In this document: one piece after another, positions 1 through 8,058 of the stretch | Numbering within the stretch: position 1 is the first letter of the stretch | How the letters are laid out: every line of letters starts with the position of its first letter | Assembly: GCA_016712985.1 (NCBI GenBank) | Contig: JADJQA010000046.1 | Span: forward strand, 1-18,015 | Reading direction: 5' to 3' | Length of the DNA stretch: 18,015 nt | Source of the DNA: Sulfuritalea sp. | GTDB taxonomy: Bacteria; Pseudomonadota; Gammaproteobacteria; Burkholderiales; Rhodocyclaceae | The notes under the pieces: generated by a model | What the model saw: only the letters and a program-made list of their open reading frames with translations | Told to the model about the DNA's origin: nothing | Databases searched by the model: none | Made by a program: the position numbers and the translations under genes

Positions 1-63
1 GCAGGAAATTATTGACCGCGCGCAGCGGAATCTCGTTCCCAGGTCAAAGCTCAGGCCGTCCAT
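1..63 (-). CDS. mgsB: N-methylglutamate synthase subunit B (GlxC-like), 5' end only
   Basis: Only the first ~20 codons lie in the window. An ATG at 63..61 overlaps the 3' end of mgsA by 13 bases and reads MDGLSFDLGT. The frame then breaks, and another frame continues PLRAVNNFL. An FDL...PLR..N start resembles GlxC-type subunits related to one domain of the glutamate synthase large subunit, and this subunit follows the amidotransferase subunit in mgsABC clusters. The call rests mainly on context, because 20 residues cannot prove a family. Expected role: part of the MgsABC complex that makes N-methylglutamate from gamma-glutamylmethylamide or methylamine. Confidence 0.5.
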   Translation of the reverse strand, partial: MDGLSFDLGTRFRCARSIISC

Positions 64-941
64 ACATACATCTCCTTTCGCGGGTTCGAACACCGTGACG
101 TTCTGATGTCGGGCTGGTGCGCCAGCGAGCGGAACCTGGAGGCGATCGCCACGTCGTCGCCGATCCCGGACTTTACCGCCGGTGCAGGCGAAGGGGTCGC
201 GGATCAGCGCCAGCTTGTCGGGCGTGCCCATGAGCTGAAGGCGTGTAGCCGTCGAGCCTCGAAACCTTTTTGCAGTGCCGTTCCAGATCACCCTTCGCGC
301 AGCCGCCATTCGAGGGCGGCAGGCGGCCTCAGTGTCGTTGTCATCCCGAAACTTGATGCCCGCGCGGCTCCAGCATGCGGCGCACGCGCCGTAGGGGTTG
401 GACAGCGAACCGTTATGCACCAGAGAAGTCCTCGCCGGCAGTAACGGATGCGCACGATCCGGCGTCACCGCCGGGACCTCCGGGACATGCGAGTGTGGAA
501 TCGATCTGATGCGCCGGTAAGGTGCTTGAAGTCGTAGCGATCGGACACCCCGGTCGGAGTGCCGATGTCCTTGTACAGATCAATGGCGCAACGGTGGAGA
601 GAATGTAGCTTGGGGTGATGTTCCTTGATCCAGCGTTTCACCGGTTCGCGACGCTGATGGTAAGGATGGCGGTTTCGCGGCGCGATCTTTGCCCCTGACA
701 CCGAGATGCTGTTTGAGATCCTTTAATATGACCAGATCGCCAGTTGAACTCGTCACCCTTCCGTCAGTCCCGAGTAATAAACGGATCTTGCGCTCGCCCT
801 CACTCAGGGGCTCGAGGAACACGGCCAGCCCGGTCGAGTCCTGACCGCACTCGGTCATGCCGATCAGCATCGGTACCATCAACTCACCCAATCTGGACTT
901 CAGCGCCGGTTCTTCAACAGCAGTCCGACAATTCCACACAT
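51..941 (-). pseudogene. mgsA: N-methylglutamate synthase subunit A (GlxB-like class II glutamine amidotransferase), frame-broken
   Basis: The gene starts ATG TGT GGA at 941..933, giving MCGIVGLLLKN, so the catalytic N-terminal Cys2 of class II (Ntn) amidotransferases is present. One base then appears missing (CCC read as CC, near 910), and the next frame gives PALKSRLGELMVPMLIGMTE. Later pieces in shifting frames include AIDLYKDIGTPTGV, VTPDRAHP, LVHNGSLSNPY, DDNDTEAACR, LMGTPDKLALIRDPFAC and a final EMYVWTA-stop at 53..51. The 297-codon span fits the family, which I recall as about 300 residues. It begins 13 bases after gmaS with an AAAGGGG ribosome site. Its expected role is to supply the amidotransferase part of MgsABC. 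At least six frame changes make it either a pseudogene or, more likely, an error-rich contig end. Confidence 0.8.
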
Positions 942-954
942 GGCTACACCCCTT

Positions 955-2312
955 TCAGAAAAATTCCTGATAGCTCACGATTTCACCCGGAGATATGGCG
1001 CATGTACTGACCCATTCCATGTGCTTGGAGCTTGAGGAAAGCGTCGGCGACCGGATTCATGCATCGCGGATCACCCGTCTTTTTCCAGTGCGGTCAGCGC
1101 CCGAGGTTCGCGGCAGGATGCCGATTTTTTCCTTTTCAGTTCGGCGGCGGTCAATTCGTACAGATTCGCGTTGTGCGGCTCGCCCAAGACTGCTTTGTGT
1201 TCAATATTGCCGTCACTGGCGGCGATCACGGCGGCGGTGGCGAGGTAGGGATTGCAGGCACCGTCAGGTAAGCGCAGTTCGAGACGTCCACCGGGAATGC
1301 GCACCATGGACGAGCGGTTGTTGTCGCCGTAGCTGATGTAGGCCGGCGCCCAGGTCGCGCCCGTCAGTGAGCGGCCGACCACCAGACGCTTGTAGGAATT
1401 CACCGTCGGCGCGCAGATCGCCGCCAGTGCCGGGCCGTGCTTCAACAAGCCGGCGGCGAACTGGTAGGCCAGCGGCGCAGATCCAGCCCGCGCTTGTCCT
1501 TCTTTCGAGGAACAGGTTCTTCTTTCCGTCCGACAGGCCTCGCGCATGCATGCCGTTGCCTGGCCGACATTGGCTGGGCTTGGGCATGAAGGAGCAGATC
1601 AAGCTCATCTCGTTGGCGATCTCGGGCCGCCATCTTGAAGAAGATGGTGGTCGCAGGAGGTGAGAGACAGTCTTCAAAGGTGTAGTTGATCTCGAACTGA
1701 CCATTGGCATCCCTCGTGATCCACTTGATAGACGTCGATACCGACGCGATCGAGACCCGACCAGTTTGTCGAGAAAGGCACGCGAACGCGACAAACCCTT
1801 GTAGTCATAGCAGGGCTTGCCAGAGGTCACTGTCTTCGCAGGGAACCACCTGCCGGTGACGCTGCGCTTTGAGCAGTGAAACTCCTGTTCGAGGCCGGTC
1901 ATGAAGGTCCGCGCCCAGCTTTTCCAGGCGTGCAAACCTGCTTCTTCAGCGTGACGCGCGTCATAGTCCCAAGGCTTGTTTTGACGTGCCCATCGCAGAC
2001 GATGCGCGCGTAGCCCGGTTGCCACGGTACCAGCGGAGAGCGTCGAGAGGTCGCCGACCACCATGTAATCGGGACCGTGTGGCTCGATGCCCCGCCCACA
2101 CGGCGAAACCTGCGAAGCCGAAACCGGCGTTATGAACGTCCTCGCTGCGCCGCCGGCACCGACTTGCCTTCGGCGCCGTGGATGTCGACGAACTGCGCCA
2201 ACACCGATTTGACGTTGTTCTTGGCGGAGGAATTTCTTGGCTTCGGCGAGATTCAGGTGTCGAGCCCGAAAGTGGAGAAAGTGTCGATCGGTTCGCCTGC
2301 AACGCCGGTCAT
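955..2312 (-). pseudogene. gmaS: Gamma-glutamylmethylamide synthetase (glutamine synthetase family), frame-broken
   Basis: GmaS ligates methylamine to glutamate with ATP to give gamma-glutamylmethylamide, the first step of the N-methylglutamate pathway. Ordered pieces across the three minus frames rebuild a GS-fold protein: NLAEAKKFL, KNNVKSVLAQFVDIHGAEGK, FAGFAVW, DYMVVGDLSTLS, KPCYDYKGLSRS, a PGNGMH motif, PTVNSYKRLVVGRSLTGATW, APAYISYGDNNRSSMVRIP, GRLELRLPDGACNPYLATAA and a final EIVSYQEFF-stop at 957..955. The NGMH and NNR/ELRLPD segments are substrate and nucleotide site motifs of the family. The ATG at 2312 overlaps the mgdD stop by 4 bases. The span is 1358 bases, not a multiple of three. 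An ordinary type III glutamine synthetase is possible from sequence alone, but the mgd/mgs neighbours favour GmaS. Confidence 0.85.
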
Positions 2313-2757
2313 GGCTTGAGAAACCAGTCGCCGTAGGTGCCGTCGCACCACAGGCGGTAGCAAGGAGTTCCGGCGTCTTCGCCGGGAATCACCGTAGCGC
2401 CAACGCCGACCGGCGAGGTCAGCACGACGGGGCGGCGTGCCCGGATCGAGCGCAAGAAAATTCACGCCGCAGGTTTCCAGCAGCAGGTCGTTAAGACGGG
2501 CGCCCTGAGCACCAGCGCCGTGTCCCGGCGCAGCACCGATAAAACACCATGACCGGAAGGTGCATCGGGTTTCCCCGAGGCCGGACCTTCGACCAGAAAC
2601 CCGCGTGACACCGAGCCGGGCGATCAGGCCGCCTTCCAGGGCAGCCATTGGTTGGGAGTCTCAGGCACCGGCATTCGGAGACCCGCCAGCCAAGCCGCCG
2701 CACCCGGACCTTGACGCCGGCACGTGAGGTGCCCGAGACATTGGTGAAGGTAATCAT
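2309..2757 (-). pseudogene. mgdD: N-methylglutamate dehydrogenase subunit D (SoxG-like), frame-broken
   Basis: This is the small gamma-type subunit of the heterotetrameric sarcosine-oxidase-like dehydrogenase. The ATG at 2757 overlaps the mgdC stop by 4 bases (ATGA) and reads MITFTNVSGTSRAGVK. The frame then changes repeatedly, giving PETPNQWLP, GGLIARLGVT, LNDLLLETCGVNFLALDPGT and PVGVGATVIPGEDAGT, then YRLWCDGTYGDW before the stop at 2311..2309. The TVIP...YRLWCDGTYG ending is typical of MgdD/SoxG-like chains. At about 149 codons it is shorter than classical SoxG, in line with the Mgd form as I recall it. The stop overlaps the gmaS start, so translation should be coupled. Confidence 0.75.
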
Positions 2758-5579
2758 GCCGGCTCCTTCTGCCGCAGATTTTCGATCGTAGAAGGGTGTT
2801 CTTGCCACTCGCGCCGTGACCAAGGCACCACCGGTCAGGACGGATCTGAACCTGCGATTTTCTTTTCAGTCATGTCCGGCCGCACGTAGGCCAGACCGAT
2901 GTAACGCTGCAAGGCGGGCGACCACGCCACGCTGGCGACGCGTCCGGCGATATCGCCGTCCTCGATCACCAGATGACACCTCTTCGGTCTCCGCGGTGTG
3001 CCAGCGGCGAGCATGAAGCCTACCAACCGCTGACGGCGCTTTTGGCGATGACCTGGAGGCCGCGCTGGCCGATGAAGAAAGGCTTGTCCATCTTCACCGC
3101 CCAGTCCAGAGCCGCCTCGCCCGGCGTGGTGAGACCGTCGGTGTCCTGACCGATGATGATGTGGCCCTTTCCAGGCGCAGCAGGCGTTGTGCTCGACCCG
3201 AAGGACGGATGCCGTGCGGCTTGCCTGCCGCCACCAGCACATCCCATACCGCCGCCCCATGTTCGGCGGGAACGTGGAATTTCGACGCCCCACTCGCCGA
3301 CGAAGCCGACGCGCATCAGTCTGGACTTCACGCCGCAAACCTTGCCTTCACGCACCGCCAGATAGGGCAGGGAAAGATCGACGTCGGTGAGCCCGGCGAG
3401 TACCGCCCGGGCCTTCGGTCCGGCCAGATCCATCGCCGCCAGGGCACCGGCCGATTGACGATGCCGCAATCCATTTTCCACAAGTGTTCCAGCGCGACAG
3501 CTCGCGGTAGATCAGTGCCGCGCCCGAGGTGGTGGTGGTGAAGTAGAAATGATCGTTGGCCAGCCGTGCCACCACACCATCGTCGATCACTACACCGGAT
3601 TCGTCGCACATCACCGCATAGCGTGTCATGCCGACCTTGAGCCCGGCGTACTTCGAGATATACACACGCTCCAGAAACTCGGCAGCCTGCGGCCCGCGGA
3701 TTTCCAGCTTGCCCAGCGTGCCGACGTCGATGATGCCGACGGCTTGCCGAACTGCCAGCGCCTCCACACGGATGGATTCGACGCGCGACTGCCCGGCGAC
3801 CGCGTAATACTCGGGACGCTGCCAGACACCGGCGGCCATCCACACCGCAGCGGCGGCCTCATGCCGCGTGTGCATCGGCGTGCGCCGCTCCGGCTCGAAA
3901 CCGCGTCCGCCCAGATGCGACATCGGCACCGGATGGAAGAATGGCCGCGCCGTGGTGGTACCGACTTCACCCGGCGTCGCCCCGGTGCAACGCGCCAGCA
4001 CGCGCAGCGCGTTCATGTTCGAGTGCTTGCCCTGACTCGGGCCCGTGCCCACGGTGGAGAATCGCTTCATCAGTTCGATGTTGTCGAAACCTTCCTGAAT
4101 CGCGTTTTCCAGATCCTTGAGTTGCAGGTCTTCGTCGAAGTCGAGGAAATTCTTGCCTGCAGGATGGCCGGTGATCGGCCAAGGATGGGTGGGTGATGCG
4201 ACTTCAGCGGGAACGCTGACGGCCTTGGCAACTCCGAACCCGCAATTCGCAGCGGCAGCACTTCCCGCCCGCTCGCCATCGGCTGCGCGAGCGGTGTACA
4301 CCCCATTGACGCGGCCGCAGGCGAACACGCCCGGCGGCAGTTGCGCCGGCACGAACTGATGCACCGCATCGTCGTAACGCATTTTGGTTCCGGCCTGATA
4401 CAGGAGGGATGCTGCCGGTGCCCAGCCGACACTCATCAGCACACCGTCGCAGGCAATCTCACCGGCGAGTTTGTCAGATTCCGTACGCACGCCGACAACG
4501 GCCTTGCCGTCCGCCGCAGGCATCGCCTCGATGATGCTGCTGCCGGCGTGCAGAGGGATGGGGCCACCTTCGCGCCGTGTCGCCAGCGCCGACTTTTCGG
4601 CCTCGGGGATAGTCGTGCGCAAATCGATCACGGCCGCTACCTCGATCCCTGCGTTGCACAGTTCTTCGACGGCCCGATACGCATCGGCATTCGCCGCCAG
4701 CATCACCACACGCTGCGCCGGCTTTGCTGCCCAGCGATGGATCAGTCGCTGCGCCGCCGAGGCCAGCATGACGCCGGGCAGGTCATTGTTGCGAAACACG
4801 GCGGGCTGTTCGTAAGCACCGGTGGCGACGATCACGGCACGGGCGCGCATCTTGGTGATGCGATCCGGTTCGACCAGCGGCACCCAGTGGTCGGCGTAAT
4901 AGCCGGCGGCGAAGGTGTTGGTGAGCACGCGAATCCTGGGCTGCGCCTGAACGCGGGCAAGGAGATCGGTTCTGCCGTGCGTGCTGCCGCCCAACCGGGC
5001 GTTCTCATCGACCAGCACGACGTCCGCGCCCTGCTCCGCAGCTGCCAGTGCCGCACTCATTCCGGAAGGGCCGCCACCCACCACCAGCACATCGCAAAAA
5101 CCATAGCGCTTGGGCGTACGCTTGCGGGGCGCGTTGACATCGACCTTGCCCAGGCCGGTGGTAACACGGAACAGCTTTTCCCACAGCGGAAACAGGCGCT
5201 TGCCGTGAAAGGCCTTGTAGTAGAAGCCCACCGGCAGGAAACGGGCAAAGCGGCCGAGGATGCTGGCGGCGTCGTTGTCCAGCGAGCTGAAGGTATTCAC
5301 CGCCGTCAATTCCATCCCGGCGACCAACAGTGTGGCGTCGGCACGCACGTTGGGCATGCTGCCCGACTGCATCATGGCATTGACGTCGTGATTGGCAGCG
5401 GAAAGGATGCCGCGCGGGCGGTGATACTTGAAGGAGCGACCGAGTACCTTGACGCCATTGGCCCAAAGGGCGCTGGCGATCGTGTCGCCTTCCAGGCCCT
5501 CGTAGTCACGACCCTCGAAGCGGAAGCGCAGCGTCTTGCCGCGCGTGATCCATTCGCCTCGTTGCTCGGGCAGGCGCAT
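2754..5579 (-). CDS. mgdC: N-methylglutamate dehydrogenase subunit C (SoxA-like alpha subunit), 3' quarter frame-broken
   Basis: This is the large flavoprotein subunit that transfers the oxidised methyl group to tetrahydrofolate. From ATG 5579 (MRLPEQRGEW) the frame is open for ~696 codons. It has an N-terminal ferredoxin-like half (about 10-90), an FAD/NAD Rossmann motif GGGPSG (168-173), and a second nucleotide region ending GRVNGVYTA. A GcvT-like C-terminal domain begins near residue 600. At about 3488 an expected TTT is read as TT. From there to the stop at 2756..2754 at least eight frame changes occur, with recognisable pieces: LAGPKARAVLAGLTDVDLSL, KGHIIIGQDTDGLTTPGEA, HLVIEDGDIAGRVASVAW and YVRPDMTEKKIAGSDP. 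The full span (~942 codons) fits SoxA-type chains. The start overlaps the mgdB stop by one base; an upstream in-frame extension over mgdB is not used. Confidence 0.85.
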
Positions 5580-5836
5580 CACACGTCTCCCGCATAGAGA
5601 TAGGTGCGCTGGATGATGTCGCGCTCGGTGTCGCGCTCGGCGACGAACCAGGTGTTCGACGGCGTGTGGCACCACCATTCCTTCTTCACGCCCGGCGCAC
5701 CGGTGCGATTGAAGACGTAGTCGGCCCACTGGTCGTCAGTAGCCATGGCCGGATCGGGCATGGGACGAATCTCGCCACCATAGGCGAATTCGGAAATCAC
5801 GCGCGGGCCGTTGATGGGGCAGGTCATGATCTTCAT
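5579..5836 (-). CDS. mgdB: N-methylglutamate dehydrogenase subunit B (SoxD-like delta subunit)
   Basis: An 85-residue SoxD-family subunit of the dehydrogenase complex. It contains MKIMTCPINGPRVISEF, YGGEIRPMPDP, DQWADYVF and EWWCHTPSNTWFVAERDT. Classical SoxD binds zinc with a CPxC pair plus a His and a further Cys. Here the first pair is CPIN (Cys6, Asn9), and after His57 the last Cys position is Ser or Asn, so two of four zinc ligands look lost. I recall this pattern (CPxNGPR, HTPSN.WF) for N-methylglutamate dehydrogenase rather than true sarcosine oxidase, and it supports the mgd naming. The gene starts 2 bases after the mgdA stop and ends inside the mgdC start (TGATG). Confidence 0.85.
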   Translation of the reverse strand: MKIMTCPINGPRVISEFAYGGEIRPMPDPAMATDDQWADYVFNRTGAPGVKKEWWCHTPSNTWFVAERDTERDIIQRTYLYAGDV

Positions 5837-5838
5837 GA

Positions 5839-7080
5839 TCAGTGTCCTACCGACGCGGCACCCTTTTCGCCCGTCAGCGCAAAGTCGCGAAAGCGGTCGA
5901 GGGTAAAGCCGGTAATCAGTTCGTGGTCGCGGTCATTCGCAACGGTCCAGGACATGGTCTTGCCACACACCGGTGTGGCCTTGAAACCCCAAGTGCCCCA
6001 CCCGGCATCGAGATAGAAGCCTTCGACGGGGGTCTTGCCCATGATCGGCGCGAAATCCGGCGTCATGTCCGCCATGCCGGCCCACTGGCGCATCACCTTG
6101 ACGTTGGACAGGAAGGGGAACATGTCCAGCATGTGCGCGGCGAGCCCTTCGACAAAATCCAGCGTGGAACGCGTGCTGTGCACTTCGTAGGGATCGAGCG
6201 AGGCGCCCATCACCAGTTCGCCGCGTGCGGACTGGGAAATGTAGATATGCAGGCTGCCCGAAACCAGTATCGGATCCAGCCACGGCTTGACCGGCTCGCT
6301 GACCATGGCCTGCAGCGGATGAATGTAAATGGGCGTGCGCACATCGATCATCTTCAGAATGCGCGGCGTGGAACCGGCGACGGCGCACAGCACCTTGTTG
6401 GTAGCGATGCGGCCGCGCGATGTCTGCACGCCGGTAAGCTTGCCGCCCGCCACGTCGATGCCAAGCACCTCGGTACGCTGATGAATTTCGACACCGCGCA
6501 TGTCGGCACCGCGCCCGTATCCCCACGCCACCGCATCGTGGCGGGCGACCGCGCCGGGGGCGTGATACAGGCCGCCCAGTATCGGCGCATGACCGCCGCA
6601 CGAAATGTCAATCATCGGCACCGCCTGCTTGACGAAGGCCGCGTCAACCACTTCCGATTCGACGCCGTAATGCTTGTTGACCTCGGCGCGCCAGCGACTG
6701 GTGCGCATGGCGGCATCGGTATGCGCCAGCGTGAAGTGGCCGCGATTGGAATAGAACAGGTTGAGATCGAAGTCCTGCGCCAGATCCTGCCAGAGGCGCA
6801 CCGACTCGTCGTAGAACTTGACGCCTTCCGGCGTCAGGTAATTGGAGCGGATGATGGTGGTATTGCGCCCCGTGTTGCCACCGCCGATATAGCCTTTTTC
6901 CAGCACGCAGACATTGGTGATGCCGTGGTCGCGCGCCAGATAATAGGCAGCGGCGAGTCCGTGGCCGCCGGCACCGATGATCACCACGTCGTAGGATGAT
7001 TTGAGCGAGTCATGGGTGGCGAACATCCGCGGTTCCGGATGTTTTTGTGACAGCGCGAAACGGAGCAGTCGCCAGGGCAT
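5839..7080 (-). CDS. mgdA: N-methylglutamate dehydrogenase subunit A (SoxB-like beta subunit)
   Basis: An intact 413-residue FAD-dependent oxidoreductase of the DAO/SoxB family. It carries the flavin subunit's dinucleotide site, IIGAGGHG (36-41 for the GAGGHG core), and an acidic Glu61 at the end of the second beta strand. His181 in ARHDAVAWGYGRGA matches the His that binds FMN covalently in sarcosine oxidase beta subunits. A late GWGTWGFKATP segment is typical of the family. With MgdB-D it oxidises N-methylglutamate to glutamate plus a C1 unit. The ATG at 7080 has a TAGGAG ribosome site overlapping the purU stop, 6 bases upstream; a second Met at codon 19 is a less likely start. By fold alone it could be soxB; the gmaS/mgs neighbours decide. 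Confidence 0.87.
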   Translation of the reverse strand: MPWRLLRFALSQKHPEPRMFATHDSLKSSYDVVIIGAGGHGLAAAYYLARDHGITNVCVLEKGYIGGGNTGRNTTIIRSNYLTPEGVKFYDESVRLWQDLAQDFDLNLFYSNRGHFTLAHTDAAMRTSRWRAEVNKHYGVESEVVDAAFVKQAVPMIDISCGGHAPILGGLYHAPGAVARHDAVAWGYGRGADMRGVEIHQRTEVLGIDVAGGKLTGVQTSRGRIATNKVLCAVAGSTPRILKMIDVRTPIYIHPLQAMVSEPVKPWLDPILVSGSLHIYISQSARGELVMGASLDPYEVHSTRSTLDFVEGLAAHMLDMFPFLSNVKVMRQWAGMADMTPDFAPIMGKTPVEGFYLDAGWGTWGFKATPVCGKTMSWTVANDRDHELITGFTLDRFRDFALTGEKGAASVGH

Positions 7081-7089
7081 TGGGTGCTC

Positions 7090-7950
7090 CTAACGGAAGA
7101 CCACGGTTTTATTGCCGTGGGCCAACACACGATCTTCCAGGTGGTAGCGCAGGCCGCGCGCCAGCACCGTCTTTTCGATGTCCTTGCCATAGCGCACCAT
7201 GTCTTCCGGGGCATCGGAGTGATCGATGCGGATCACGTCCTGTTCGATGATCGGGCCCTGATCGAGTTCTTCGGTGACGTAATGGCAGGTGGCGCCGATC
7301 AGTTTGACGCCACGTGCGTAGGCCTGGTGGTAGGGCCTGGCACCGACGAAACTGGGCAGGAAGCTGTGGTGGATGTTGATGATCCGACCCGGGTAGTCGC
7401 GGCACAATTCGGGCGACAGGATCTGCATGTAGCGCGCCAGCACCATGGTGTCGCCGTGTGACTCGTCAAACAGACGCTGCAGCTCGGCGTAGGCTGCCGC
7501 CTTGTTGTCGGCATGGACCGGTACATGGTGGAAGGGAATGCCATGCCATTCGACGAAACCCTTGAAGGTATCGTGATTGGAAATCACGCAGGGAATCTCG
7601 ATGTCCAGTTCCTTCGACTGCCAGCGCGCCAGCAGATCGTAAAGGCAGTGTTCCTGCTTGCTGACGAGGATCACCACGCGCTTTTTCGATCCTGAATCAC
7701 TGATGCGCCAGTCCATGCCGAACTCGTCGGCTATCGGTGAAAATGCAGCACGAAACCCGGACACGTCGAAGGGCAGCGAGTCGGCCTGAATTTCCTGGCG
7801 CATGAAAAAGCGTTGCGCCAACTCGTCGGCGTGGTGGTTCGCCTCAAGAATCCAGCCCTTGTGTCCGGCCACAAAACCGCTGACGGCAGCGACGATGCCG
7901 ACCCGATCGGGGCACGACAATGAGAGCGTAAAGCGGCGCGTTACAGGCAT
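7090..7950 (-). CDS. purU: Formyltetrahydrofolate deformylase
   Basis: PurU hydrolyses 10-formyl-H4F to formate and H4F in the cytoplasm. The 286-residue protein is full length. An N-terminal ACT domain (about 8-80, FTLSLSCPDRVGIVAAVSGF) is followed by a formyltransferase-fold catalytic domain (about 90-270). That domain has the hallmark INIHHSFLPSF (191-201) and EELDQGP (227-233), so the expected catalytic trio is Asn192, His194 and Asp230. It is the first gene of the methylamine operon and ends 9 bases before mgdA. This suggests it clears the H4F-bound C1 unit made by MgdC, giving formate for oxidation and free H4F for the next turnover. The start ATG at 7950 has only a weak upstream AGAGA. 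Confidence 0.95.
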   Translation of the reverse strand: MPVTRRFTLSLSCPDRVGIVAAVSGFVAGHKGWILEANHHADELAQRFFMRQEIQADSLPFDVSGFRAAFSPIADEFGMDWRISDSGSKKRVVILVSKQEHCLYDLLARWQSKELDIEIPCVISNHDTFKGFVEWHGIPFHHVPVHADNKAAAYAELQRLFDESHGDTMVLARYMQILSPELCRDYPGRIINIHHSFLPSFVGARPYHQAYARGVKLIGATCHYVTEELDQGPIIEQDVIRIDHSDAPEDMVRYGKDIEKTVLARGLRYHLEDRVLAHGNKTVVFR

Positions 7951-8058
7951 TCGTTAATTCTCTACAAGAAACAATTGTGAGTATTATGCATCATCGAGCA
8001 GCCGCTGTGAGCAACTTTATTTATTTTAGTGAAACTTTCTTCATGCCATAATTTACCC
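7951..8058. promoter_or_regulatory. Divergent intergenic control region, purU operon / XRE-cupin gene
   Basis: This AT-rich 108-base gap separates two divergent transcripts. Minus strand: a CATAAT -10-like hexamer at 7988..7983 would start transcription near 7976. No good -35 lies at normal spacing (a TTGCTC sits 20 bases away), as for an activator-dependent promoter. The palindrome ACAATTGT (7971-7978) overlaps that start point. Plus strand: CATAAT at 8047-8052 sits exactly seven bases before the ATG at 8059. GTGA recurs at 7977, 8007 and 8029; the last two extend into GTGAGCAACTTT and GTGAAACTTT, and GAAACTTTC (8031-8039) is a small palindrome. These repeats are candidate sites for the adjacent regulator; none is proven. 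Confidence 0.4.

Noticed and set aside
1..1000. Remnant transposase or IS at the left edge
   Set aside because: The fragmented frames rebuild an amidotransferase (MgsA) in order and no terminal repeats or transposase motifs are present.
4341..5597. 418-codon plus-strand open frame
   Set aside because: It is antisense to intact mgdC, rich in His/Arg/Gln, with no domain pattern; a GC-driven shadow frame.
3348..5729. Longer mgdC start at 5729
   Set aside because: The extra N-terminus is mgdB read in another frame; the ATG at 5579 overlaps the mgdB stop and gives the family start.
5842..6999. 385-codon plus-strand open frame
   Set aside because: Antisense to mgdA, which has clear flavin motifs and operon spacing; the plus frame has none.
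2754..7080. Sarcosine oxidase soxBDAG for glycine-betaine catabolism
   Set aside because: The SoxD-like subunit lacks the zinc ligands, and gmaS and mgs genes follow directly rather than glyA or serine genes, so N-methylglutamate dehydrogenase fits better.
8029..8058. GTG start for the XRE-cupin protein
   Set aside because: It adds ten residues not typical of the family and overlaps the repeated control elements; kept only as an alternative.
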